Position numbers and translations under genes: made by a program. The notes under the pieces were generated by a model. The model was not told the DNA's origin, did no database searches, and was given only the letters and a program-made list of their open reading frames with translations. A stretch of DNA of 64,000 nucleotides from Takakia lepidozioides. Its lineage: Eukaryota > Streptophyta > Takakiopsida > Takakiales > Takakiaceae. The stretch lies in assembly GCA_030704615.1 (NCBI GenBank), contig CM060734.1, positions 2,790,001 through 2,854,000 of the forward strand, read 5' to 3'. Every line of letters begins with the position of its first letter. Positions within the stretch are counted from its first letter, which is position 1. Positions 23,985 to 33,967 of the stretch are shown piece by piece.

Positions 23985-24770
23985 GTTAGGGAAAATGGCG
24001 CCGAATTTCCAGTCAGGGCTCCGAAAATGGCTAAGTCCCTAGATTGGCTGGCCCTGAACTGGAAATTCGGCGCCATTTTCCAGTTCTAGGCCCTATTGCC
24101 GTTCAGGGACTTGGCCATTTTCGGGCTAAGTCCCTAGACTGGCTGGCCCGGAACTGGAAATTCGGCGCCATTTTCCAGTTCCAAGCCCTATTGCCGTTCA
24201 GGGACTTGGCCATTTTCGGGCTAAGTCCCTAGACTGGCTCGCCCCGAAGTGGAAATTCGGCGCCATTTTCCAGTTCTAGGCCCTATTGCCGTTCAGGGAC
24301 TTAGCCATTTTCGGGCTAAGTCCCTAGGGTGGCTGGCCCGAACTGGAAATTCGGCGCCATTTTCCAGTTCTAGGCCCTATTGCCGTTCAGGGACGTAGCC
24401 ATTTTCGGGCTAAGTCCCTAGGGTGGCTGGCCCTGAACTGGAAATTCGGCGCCATTTTCCAGTTCTAGGCCCTATTGCCGTTCAGGGACTTAGCCATTTT
24501 CGGGCTAAGTCCCTAGGGTGGCTGGCCCTGAACTGGAAATTCGGCACCATTTTTCCAGTTCTAGGCCCTATTGCGGTTCTGGGACTTAGCCATCTTCAGG
24601 CCAAACCGGGAAAAATGGCGCCGAATTTCCAGTTCAGGGCTCCCAAGATGGCTAAGTCCCTGGGGTGGCATTCACCGAAAACCAAAATTCGGCGCCATTT
24701 TTCCATTTCTAGGCCCACTCACATCTGCCCCAACCTGGGAAAATGGTGCCGAATATGCATTTCAGGGACC
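23985..24770. repeat. Intronic 95-bp tandem array
   Basis: The 873-bp intron 23,922-24,794 is almost wholly a tandem repeat with a 95-bp period. The core ggaaattcggcgccattttc starts near 24,061, 24,156, 24,251, 24,345, 24,440 and 24,535, with weaker copies on both sides. The core is shared with the arrays at 14,160 and 18,600. The last copies are degenerate (24,600-24,760). Confidence 0.9.
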
Positions 24771-25618
24771 TCATTGTGTTTTTCATGAATGCAGGTACTG
24801 CAAATTCTCCCTTTTGGAGAAAGGTCATCTGTCTTTCGAGCCACCATTCTTCCTGGGATGGAGGAACCCTGGGGCTGACTCCATGTACACTGACGATATT
24901 GTGAAGGAGTGGCATCTGGAACATTTGCGTGATTGCCCTTGGTATGTGGACCTTCCGCCCGGCTCGCTCGACCCATCCGAGTTTCAATTGAAGCTGGATG
25001 CTGAATTCCGACGAAACCGGGCTCCGCTGCCTCCGTTGGGTGCAAAAGAGGCAAAAGCGCTTGCGAACTCCAGGAAAGCGGCAGAGCTTGCTCAGGCAGG
25101 AATTCAGGAGAAATTGCATGAGAAGAGTAAAGGCCAAAGGAAAAGGACAAGGAAACAGGTGAGTGCAGTAACACCCAAAAAGAAAAAAACCATTGGGGCA
25201 TCGGAGGAGGCGCAGGAGGGGACCCAAGAGAGTGACTCGGATGACGGCTTTGTTCAAGGTCCTGCGACTGCTGTTGCTCCTACCCAGTCACCGGTCGTCC
25301 GGGTTCCCAAGTCAGTTCGGAGTGGGACTGGCTCTGCCAAGAAGTTGGCATTTGAGGGCGAGCCTACAGGGCGGTATTCGGCGGTGACGTTTACGCACAG
25401 GCCAAAGCTAGAACCTCCAACCATCATCCAATGTGTCAATGAGAGCTTCCTTGACGCTCTCGCTGCCAGGGTGAAGAAGGTGGCACACAGCAAGTCTCTG
25501 GCGGAGCAGAAGGGGAAAGCCAAGAAGAGGGCTGGCGGTACAGAGCCTAAAGACACCCCTGGTTTTGAAGCCATGATGGAATTCTTCACGGCTGTGAGCA
25601 CGAATTGCAAGAGCACTC

Positions 25619-25638
25619 GGGGGGGGGGGGGGGGGGGG
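25619..25638 (+). repeat. Poly-G run of 20 inside an exon
   Basis: The run lies between the frame ending in TNCKSTR and the frame starting VEVERACDMILLD. The two frames differ by one base. A run of 21 or 18 G would put them in the same frame. The exact length in the genome is uncertain. Confidence 0.85.
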
Positions 25639-27220
25639 TTGAGGTGGAGAGAGCTTGCGACATGATTCTCCTCGACATTCCAGATGGGGAGCTGCTGGAG
25701 GGCCTGGATGGTGTGCCCACCTGGAACAGGTTTATTGAGGACTACTGGAAAGCCGGGTTTGGGCTGGCGGGGATGCTTCTGGATGACGGTGGATGTGTGG
25801 TTGTCATTGCCACGAGAGGGAAGACCACAGAGAATGCGGTGGCAAGGTGGACACTGAAAAGTGTCACCCCGGTCCTCCTCAGAAAATGGTTTTGCATCAG
25901 TACACAGGGGTTGCGAACAGAGGGCCAAAGTGTAAGTTATCAATCTATTGCATTCACTCCATATTGTGGTGTATGTTAAGTAGACCTTGGAGTTGATCCC
26001 TTCTTTGTTGGATGTGCAGACATTGGTGTTTGAGGCATATTGCTTTGTGAAGAGAGGGTCTACGTTCAAATTCCGCAACGACGGTCGTCTTGTTGATGCC
26101 GCTGTGGACCCTGTAACCTACGATGTCCTCTACAACTATGTGCCCCACTCCAGTATGCCGAAGGACACAAAGACAAGCAAACCGTGGCGGTACAGCCGGA
26201 CCCCGGTGCCCTGCTTTCATCCAAACCCTCATGGAGACGTGCTCGGATGTCCAAGGGCGGATTCTGGACCTCACATGCGGCACGTGTAAGCCTTCACGTG
26301 CTCAGTTTGTCCCCTGGCCCGATTGCAATTGCATGCCGCAAGCTATTAACCGCCCGCTTTGTTCCTCAGGTGCTTCAATGTGGGCAGGGACGTTGTCCGA
26401 CAGGCATGTGTTCGCCTTCGAGCCAGATACTGCCCTCCACAACTCGGAACTTGCAACGGCTGAACGTCTGCCGAAAGAGGAAGAGGCATCCTCGGAGGAT
26501 GAGGAAAAATCCGAGAAGGAGCAGGGGGAGGAAGTTGGGATCGAGGCCGAGGAGCCCCCGGTTTACGAGTGAGTGGTGGCATTGTAAGTTGCCTCCAGAT
26601 TTTGTGAGGCACCTCCCTCCGCTCTCTTATTTCATTGAAAACCCTTTCTGGTTGTGCTGGTATTGACATTCTTGAAGTGGATTTGTTCTTACTGTAGGAT
26701 GCCAAGTACTGCCGGAGGGACGTCTATACCAGAGTTCATGGGCAGGAGGAACGTGCCTTTTTTTGCCAGGGGGGATTTCATGCCTAGTCCAAAAAGGGAG
26801 TACATCCTTCCTACTTATGCTGCCCGGCTTGCTTCGGTGTCCATTAGGAGGTGTTCCGAACCTAGTCGTGTACAACAGATTTTAGACGAGGCAAGCCTCA
26901 AGAAAATGAAGATGAGGGAGGAGGCAGTAGCTATTAGAGCCCGTCAGGCTCGTAGATTTGTCTTGGATTCTGCTGAGGAAAGTGGGGGAGAAGACGCAGA
27001 AGATTCCCAGGAGGTGAGGTGGACAGTCCCCCAAGGAGAGGACGGGATTTTTGAGAGGCATAGTGGAACTGATGCATCACAGAGCTCGGAGGATGAGGGG
27101 GATGAGGGGGATGAGGAAGAAGGTGGGGCAAGTTCCTCGGAGGGTGTAGGAGAGTAGTGCCCATTCTGGCTATGACAGTTAGAACACACTTGTATAGACG
27201 TGGCTTGCCACAAAATTTGC

Positions 27221-27226
27221 AATAAA
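27221..27226 (+). terminator. Poly(A) signal of inner plus-strand gene
   Basis: AATAAA lies about 65 bp after the TAG stop at 27,155-27,157, before a T-rich stretch and the right end of the element. Confidence 0.5.
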
Positions 27227-27376
27227 ATGTTGCATTTCAAGTCCACTGGTGCCACATTCCAACTTCACATGACCCTATTTCCGTGCCTCCTAACCCTATT
27301 TCCGTGGACTCACAATGGTCTGCTCATGCTTTTTTTTTTTCGCTCATGCTCATGCCGCTCATGAAATAGTAGCCCC

Positions 27377-27387
27377 CCATTGGAAGA
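27377..27387 (+). repeat. Right 11-bp TSD of inner element
   Basis: CCATTGGAAGA, identical to 13,938-13,948. Confidence 0.9.
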
Positions 27388-28005
27388 CGTGGGAGGGTTG
27401 AGCTCAAACAAGATGTCCCCATCAAACTCTGCTGGACTCCCAATAAACAAAACGCAGCTCGCTCTTGCACCCAGGCACCCCTGCGAGGGCTTTCAATTTT
27501 GGAATGACACTCGTTATCTCTTGCAATTTGTCATCATCCAAGAATGGAGTCTGCACTGGCAGAGGAATCTCAAAAACATCCTCCGAGGACGAGTCTGAAA
27601 GAGTCACGAATGTAGTGGATGTGCTCACCTCTTGTTTCACATGAACTGTGTCATTTTGCTGCACGACCGATGCTGCAGTTCCAGGGGTGATGACTGATCC
27701 TGCTGATTGTCTTCTCTCTTTTCAAAGGACACGGTATGTGCCTGGAAGGACTCTCCACTTCCTTCCACACTCGCCAACCAATGGTTTCTCCAAGTGTCCA
27801 GAATCCAAATTCCCATCCTCGTCACACACCTCTTTTTGAACAAGCAGAGAACCCAATTCCAGTGGGAACACTGTAACCAGCTCATCCTCATGAACAACTG
27901 CAAACCCATCGTCGTCTGCAGTGGCAGTCAGTGGAAGACTACCTGCATTGGAATGAAATCAGACGAGTCTATCTCGCTCCCTCGACATGTTTTCCTACGC
28001 TGACC
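27377..28005 (-). pseudogene. Outer transposase, 5' part
   Basis: Read leftward on the minus strand: DELVTVFPLELGSLLVQKEV, then GRKWRVLPGTYRV. These align with KPGSVFLEEEM and REWRVPPSD at the start of the inner transposase. After that come SDSSSEDVFEIPLP and GDILFELNPPTSSNG. The frame then meets the inner element at 27,376 and continues at 13,948. Frame changes and stops occur, for example an early TGA after MSRERDRLV. It stands head-to-head with the plus-strand gene starting near 28,863, so the outer element has the same divergent layout as the inner one. Confidence 0.7.
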
Positions 28006-28860
28006 GAAAGTTGCGATTCACAACGGAATCCCCGAACTGATAGCCCGTAATTCTCGAAAGGGGATCCACCACAAACAAATTGAGGTCAACAAGGGTAGCA
28101 CTAAACCAAAGGCTGCGGGCGATGCATCAAAAGGATGTAGGAATGACATGCACTGAACTTCGCAGACAACCACGCTGAGAGACACCAACCAGAAAAACTG
28201 TTTTCAAAGACAAGAAGCCACAAGAAGCCGTGCTGTTTTTGGATGAAAAACAAACCCTGAACATGACATGAAATTATTCATTATAGAAAGACGGCAACAA
28301 CCCTGGAGAGCAGTAAACAGGAAGACCCCGAATGTAATGAGGTTGTGCTGTGCCAGAAGAGCACAACACAAACACTGACACTCCAAGAGTCACCTCGCAC
28401 GGATGTGTGCAACACAAGATCATTTCCGATACAACCCTTTATACCAAATGACCCCATGGCGACGATGATGGAAAAATGCAAACCACAGGGTAGGCAGTAT
28501 GACACATGTGGATGCATATGTGAAGCATAACATTTATGGCGAATCTGCAAGAACTGCTCGAAATTGAACTAGCATTAGATTTCTACGACACTTTCGAATT
28601 TGAAAGAATGCAAGAAGGCCGCCATGTATTGGCAGGCGGCGAAGTACATCTGACATATATCACAAGTACATGCAACGGATGTACATATTTTCTAGCACTT
28701 TATTTCTTGGATAATACAAAGACGCCGAAATGGATGAATTCCGTTCACACACAATAACAACACCCGCATCCAAATACGGTTGACAATGTCCAATTTTGAT
28801 TTTGGTTACATGCCATAGCAACCCTTGTTGCAAACGTCAAACTGGAGAGCTCTAGAGGCA
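28006..28860. promoter_or_regulatory. Region between the divergent outer genes
   Basis: About 850 bp separate the transposase 5' end and the plus-strand gene. No domain was recognised and, unlike the inner copy, there is no GGCGCC array. A bidirectional promoter is expected here from the gene layout; no promoter motif can be assigned with confidence. Confidence 0.3.
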
Positions 28861-29386
28861 TTGTGGGGAGCCCTTGTTTCCAGCGGAGGAGGAAGAGAAG
28901 GAAGTCATTATACTTCACGAGCTCTAGAAACAAGAATAGAGCCAGATATAGAATGAGGATGGAAAGAGTGGACGAAGAGGGAAAGGTGGAAGAAGAGGGC
29001 AAAGAGGAAAGTATGGCGATGGAAGAGCAGGAATCCGGAGAAGAACAGCAGTCTGCCATAGTTCCAAGAACAGGTGAGGACGACACTGCATCCGAGGGAG
29101 AGACAGACGCCAAAGATGATGTTGATGCTAGCCTCACGAAGAACCTCATAGTGGAAGAGAGGATGGGGGATATGCTCCAGAACATGCGATGTGTGGAGAG
29201 CAGTCTGAAGTGCAAAGGGTCCCCGGTGATTGGGGAGTCTTCTGGAGCAGCCCAAAAAAAGGTACAATCTTTGAAAACCACCTTTGTGCTTCATTGCTGA
29301 TGTGAACCCCAGTTGAGATTGTAATTCGATATGAACATAGTCTACACACGGCATCTCTGCCAGGTTGCATCAACCGCGAACAAGAA

Positions 29387-30001
29387 GCTCAAACAGTGTG
29401 CGTTGACGCACACTGTTTGAGCCTTCCATTTTGCTTGCTTGTTGATGTGCGAAACGGCCAAATTGGGGAACTAGGGCAGGTTCAATCCACCACAAATTGG
29501 AAGCTCAAACAGTGTGCGTTGACGCACACTGTTTGAGCCCCCCATTTTACTTGGTTGTTGGTGTGCAAAACGGCCAGATAGGGCCACTATGCCCGGTTCA
29601 ATCCTCCACTATTTGGAAGCTCAAACAGTGTGCGTTGACGCACACTATTTGAGCCCCCCTTATCATTGTTCTTCTCACAAAAAAATTACCCAGCCAAGGT
29701 ATCTCTTTGAGGTTCAATCATCAATTTCCTGGTAGTTCCAGCAGTGTGCGTCAATGCACACTGTTTGAGCTCACCTTGTCATTGTTTTTTTCGTTTCAAA
29801 ATCGGCCACACAAGGCGTGTCTCTGAGGATCAATGAACACTTACCTGATAGCTCAAACAGTGTACGTTGGCACACACTATTTGAGCCCACCTTCTCATTG
29901 ATTTTTCATCTGAAAAACGGCCACAAACGGCATGTATTTGAGGATCAATCATCACTTATCTGGCAGCTCAAACAGTGTGCGTCAATGCACACTGTTTGAG
30001 C
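29387..30001. repeat. Six 36-bp palindromes at 116-bp spacing
   Basis: Each palindrome has 17-bp arms GCTCAAACAGTGTGCGT and its complement around a 2-base centre. Positions: 29,387, 29,503, 29,619, 29,735, 29,851 and 29,966, each 36 bp. Spacing is 116 bp five times running, or 115 for the last. The spacers are also similar (for example ggccacaaacggcatg, gaggatcaatc), so the true unit is a 116-bp tandem repeat carrying a hairpin. Some arms have compensating changes (gtca/tgac centre variants). It lies in the outer ParB-like gene, next to its inverted exon. Confidence 0.95.
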
Positions 30002-31031
30002 TCACCTTGTCATTGGCTTTGTCATCTGAAAATCGGCCACATAAGGTCATTGCCTCTGGAATCCTTTGTAGAAACATAAAAGACAACGGATCCATCCAAA
30101 TACCCATTAACAAACTCGGCCTCTAGCTTCAGGATGTCCTTGATGAGGGGTGGACGAACGACGGGCATGGAAACCAACCTACACAGGGGAATCTTCAACC
30201 TCCCACCCAGGGCAAGCATACTTTGCACCACAAGCTGAGAGTTTACCTTCTGACCCCCCAACATCTCAGGGGCTTTGCTTTCATAGAACTCATCGTCAAC
30301 ATCAACAATGATCTCCTTCCCCTTCCCCTTCCTCTCTCAAGGAAACCTTCCACCCAAGCATTCTCAGGGAAGATGTTTCACGTTTGGGATGGCAACCACC
30401 GGTTGCTTGCATGGATGGCTGTCATTGGGAGGTTGCACTCACAGGAGGAAGAGTGGCATTACTCTGGTCGATCGATGGTGCTGGATTGTGACGGGAACAT
30501 GATGGGTCTTCTGAAGGCAATGAATGATGTGAACAGGTTGGTTTCTCATTCTACATGTTCCACTTGTGGTTCCGTGGTTCTTTGTTTCAAGTCCTTGAAT
30601 TTCATTCTGACTTTCAGATATCATTCTGCAGAGGGACGGAGACATCGCATGTCAAAACAAGTCTGGTTCACACACTGTATAGGATACAAAGGATCGGGTA
30701 GATGCCCTTGACCAACTTCAAGACCATCCTTTCAGCAGAGACGTACAAGAAGTGCGAAAGCTCCAAGACATCAGAAACGTGGTACTTGTTGACCCGTGAG
30801 GCTTTCATGGAGTACATGTACACAATGAGATACATCTTCCTTCATCTGGCCTTTCCATATCCTGCTTCCACATGTTTGTTTCTGTTTGTTTCCCTTGACC
30901 TTGGGTTGATGCAACTCTCGTGCATTCCCTTGCAGCAAGACATTGCAGATGCAGGGGAGCGTGGCAAACTGGAATACTACAGCTCAACCCCTGAGGAGAG
31001 AAGGACAGCAAAGGGGGTTGAGAGTCACATC

Positions 31032-31036
31032 CAGAA
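31032..31036 (+). repeat. Left TSD of chromovirus (CAGAA)
   Basis: The partner copy is at 38,037-38,041. Removing the element and one copy restores the host exon frame (HIQ-KEM). Confidence 0.9.
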
Positions 31037-32649
31037 TGCCGCGCACCTCACTTCGGTAAGCTCCCCTTCAAGTCATAGTTACTCGCTTTGATGCGCGCGC
31101 CTGACTCCCAACCTAGCCGCCCGGGCCAACTTGGAGCTTCGGCTGCTCACCGGGACATAACGGTCCCCCTTCGTTTCCCACTAAACCCTCCACCTATTTG
31201 GGACTAGGAGAATTCCCTTTGGTACATGGCAGTCCGGAACAGCTCCCCACTCTTTGGTCGCTTTCCGGCTCGCTCGCTTACTCACTAGATTTTGGTCACC
31301 AACGGGCTTGCACCGTTCTCGGGGTCACTACTCCCCTTATATATACTTCTGTAGCTGTCCGCGGGGGTTTCACAACCAGCCATGCCATTTTATGGCGAAC
31401 CACCACGAAAACCCTCGACTCCCGGTGGTGAGTCGCGGTGAGTCTTGGCCCACTCACCACGGCCCTATGGATCGTGATGAGTTCCAAGACTCCCCACGAC
31501 TCCCACCACGAGGTCTCCGCCCCGCCCCCATGGTGAGTCCTATGCCACCCCCACTAAGTCCCGCTAAGCTACCACCACCCCTTGTGGAGCCACCCCCACC
31601 GCAACCCGGTGTGCGGGGCTCCACCTAGTGAGCGCCTCCGCCTCCTTGAGTGCCTTGGGCACTCAAGGGTGCTTCAGCCCCCCATACCTATCGCTGCCGC
31701 TGCCCCCACCACAGGGGCAGCCCCTCATGTGTCCCGACCCCCTGCCCTCAAGGCAAAGGGCCGCGACACACACCCCTACCAACAGGGAGTCGATGTCCTC
31801 ATCGACTTGTCCATTTTGTAGAAACGAACATCCAAGTTGTGGCGTCCCACATCAAGGAGTTTGTTTCCGCACCATGGCGTCCCATGGCAAAGAACCAAAC
31901 CCCACACTTGACTCTACTCTCCACTAGCTAGTTCGGCCGACTTCCTCCAAGTCCCGGCCAAGGGTGGAGCCTCTCCAGCTCCTCCCAGTGCACTCTTCTT
32001 GGCCTACTTCAAGGCCAAGGAACGATCCTCCCGAGGATTGAATCGCCTTACTGCAACAACATTGCTTGCGATCGCTCATGATGCCGCTTTTGGCATCACC
32101 TTGAGCAAGGGTTCCCTGGAACCCTCTTTGACTAGGAAGATAACCTTGAACCAATCGTGCGCCCCAATCACTACAATTGGGTCCGCCTTGGAATGCTAGC
32201 TTGAGGTACGGGAACACGCCGAAGCCGCACTACGACTTCGTCCCGAGGCTACACGATTATAGTACGTGAACGGAAGCACGTAGCTTCCGCGTTAGCCCGC
32301 ACTACAAGGCAACCCCCTCGGTAGCGCAGTTATAGTACGCGCACGCGCCAGGTGCGCACTAGCACGTGAACTCCCAAAGAAGGCGCAAGTTTCCTTGCCC
32401 CTCGGATGGGGTCACCCGATTTTGGCACTACGCAAACACACGATTAACCCAATTTACCTCTCCCACTCTTATAAGCTAGCATGCATTCTACACTACTACT
32501 AGCCAACCATACCATGCATCACCATTCCAAACAAAAATAGGACGCACAACATTTGGAATCCATTTCATTTATAGCACGTTTGTACAATACAAGTTTTTGC
32601 AATCGGATCCCTAAGCTAGCTAAGCCGGGCTAAGCATGCATTTCCTCCC

Positions 32650-33100
32650 CCACGCTCCAAGGTTGATGTCCCATCAACGCTTCTTCCGCTTTGAGGTCGC
32701 CCTTCGAAAGCTGCAACCCACCCCTCGGATGCGTTTCCCATTTCTAAGGCACGCACCCAAGATGCCTCCACATGATGATAGCCCTTCCATTTGACGAGAT
32801 ACTCCGTTTCTCGTTTCTCGTTCTTGACCTCCTCGACTTAAGTATTGCCTCCACCTCGTACTCAGGTTCATTTTCATGATCCAACAACATAGGTGGCGGA
32901 CGCAACACTTGATGCCGATTCGGACGCGCTTCATCTTTGAAGTAAGGCTTCAAAAAGGAGACATGGAATACAGGGTGCACCTTGCTGTTTGCCGGCAGCT
33001 CCAATTCATACACATCCTCATTCATAACCTTCCGAATGCGAAAGGGTCCCGCATACGGAGGTTTCGTAAATTCCTTGATGTTCAACCCGGACCTCTGTGC
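32650..33100 (-). pseudogene. Integrase C-terminus and chromodomain
   Basis: The minus strand reads GPFRIRKVMNEDVYELELP and KVHPVFHVSFLKPY, typical of the integrase C-terminal GPY/F-like region. Then come PEYEVEAILKSR and, after a frame change, EYLVKWKGYHHVEASWV. The last two are the two halves of a retroelement chromodomain, which steers insertion by reading chromatin marks in chromoviruses. Confidence 0.85.
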
Positions 33101-33224
33101 CTACCTCAAACATTCACTACTTCCCTCCGCTTCCGATTCTCCTGCCTTTCATACTGTTTCCTAGCTTTGGCAATATGTACTTTGCGAGCTTCAACAACCT
33201 CGCGTTCTTCCAGTACCGCCGCTT

Positions 33225-33960
33225 TTACTGCCGTTTCCCTTCCTCAACGTCCTGGGCGGCCCAACTTGGTCGGCACCAGAGGTGCTTTTCCATAGACCAA
33301 TAACGAAAGGGGAAACTCCCATGCGGAGTGTTCTGTGTTATTATAACAGAACTCTGTCGCGTCAAGTGTTCTACCCAGTCTGTTTGGTCTGCCGACACGT
33401 AATTCCGCAAGATCTGCTTCATTACGGAATTCACTCTTTCTGTTTGGTTTGGCCGTCGGTCGTAGGTCGGAAGGCGGTGCTCATCTTCAGCCTCGTCCCC
33501 ATCTTCTTCCAAAGTGCCCTCCAAAATTTACTCGAAAACTTTGGATCGCGGTCCGAGACAATATCCTTCGGGACTCCATGATGCTTTAAGACGTGGGCGA
33601 AGTAAAGTCGCCCTGTTCCCTGCGCCGTTGCCGTCTCCTTGGTGGGGATGAAATGGCCCATTTTACTGAACCTATCCACCACCACCATGATTGCATCGAA
33701 TCCTTTTGACAGAGCGGCATAGCAGTCATGAAATCCATCGAGACGCTTTTCCAAGTCCTCTTTGAAATCGGCAAGGGTTGTAATCAGCCCCCGCTTGCTT
33801 TTGTACTCGCTCCGGTTTTGTTGGCATTGTGCATGTCTTGACATACTCCTCTGCCTCCTCCCTCAATTTGGGCCAGAAATACTCTTTCTCAAGAGTGCCG
33901 CAGTGCGCTTGGCTCCTCCGCGTGGCCCGCAAGCGGGCTATCATGGCATTCTCTCAAGAG
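33225..33960 (-). pseudogene. Integrase core
   Basis: The zinc-binding region (HCGTLEKEYFWPKLREEAEE, near 33,900) is followed by the catalytic core: FDAIMVVVDRFSKMGHFIPT (first Asp), KHHGVPKDIVSDRDPKF (second Asp) and, further on, RPNQTERVNSVMKQILRNYV (Glu). Frames change near 33,470 and 33,840. Confidence 0.85.
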
Positions 33961-33967
33961 GCTGTCT

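Larger units (their letters stand above)
21231..27157 (+). pseudogene. ParB-like / DNA methyltransferase-like fusion gene (inner)
   Basis: Exons by GT-AG and frame: 21,231-22,663; 22,779-22,968; 23,116-23,400; 23,486-23,611; 23,707-23,921; 24,795-25,931; about 26,020-26,285; 26,370-26,568; 26,698-27,157. Exon 1 is basic, then ParB-like: IPLCRLVSLQVVRPALPGDI and FYVWDGNHRLLAWM. The middle exons look helical. Exon 6 has a KSKGQRKRTRKQ nuclear-signal-like patch, then CDMILLDIPDGELLEG (in the place of motif IV) and GGCVVVIAT. Exons 7-8 give GRILDLTCGT, then ASMWAG and FAFEPD, like motif I of amino-methyltransferases. The tail is acidic. Damage: in-frame TAG at 21,633 and 21,975, a frame change at the poly-G run 25,619-25,638, and a one-base shift near 26,210. 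Poly(A) signal aataaa is at 27,221. ParB-methyltransferase fusions are known in bacteria and phages; this assignment rests on motifs only. Confidence 0.6.
13949..27376. mobile_element. Inner MULE-like element, 13.4 kb, TSD CCATTGGAAGA
   Basis: CCATTGGAAGA is repeated at 13,938-13,948 and 27,377-27,387 (11 bp). The ends form a terminal inverted repeat: left GGTTAGCTATTTCATGAGC, right (complement) GGGGCTACTATTTCATGAGC. RTGAGC motifs continue inside each end. It interrupts the outer transposase frame. Taking out the element and one TSD joins FELNPPTSSNG to LAGLLQGMDKKHD, which lines up with FEFPPRADYSRASGMLTD of the inner copy. Contents from left to right: repeat array, transposase (minus), a second array in the middle, and a spliced ParB-like/methyltransferase-like gene (plus). 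Both genes have stops and frameshifts. Confidence 0.9.

Noticed and set aside
26280-26460. Calling the inner gene a C5-cytosine methyltransferase.
   Set aside because: No PCQ or ENV motif was found, and motif I-like sequence comes after the motif IV-like block, which fits amino-methyltransferases of beta order rather than C5 enzymes.
29387-30001. CRISPR-like array (regular palindromic repeats with spacers).
   Set aside because: The spacers are similar to one another, the period is a constant 116 bp, the context is a eukaryotic transposon and there are no cas genes. It is a tandem repeat carrying a hairpin.
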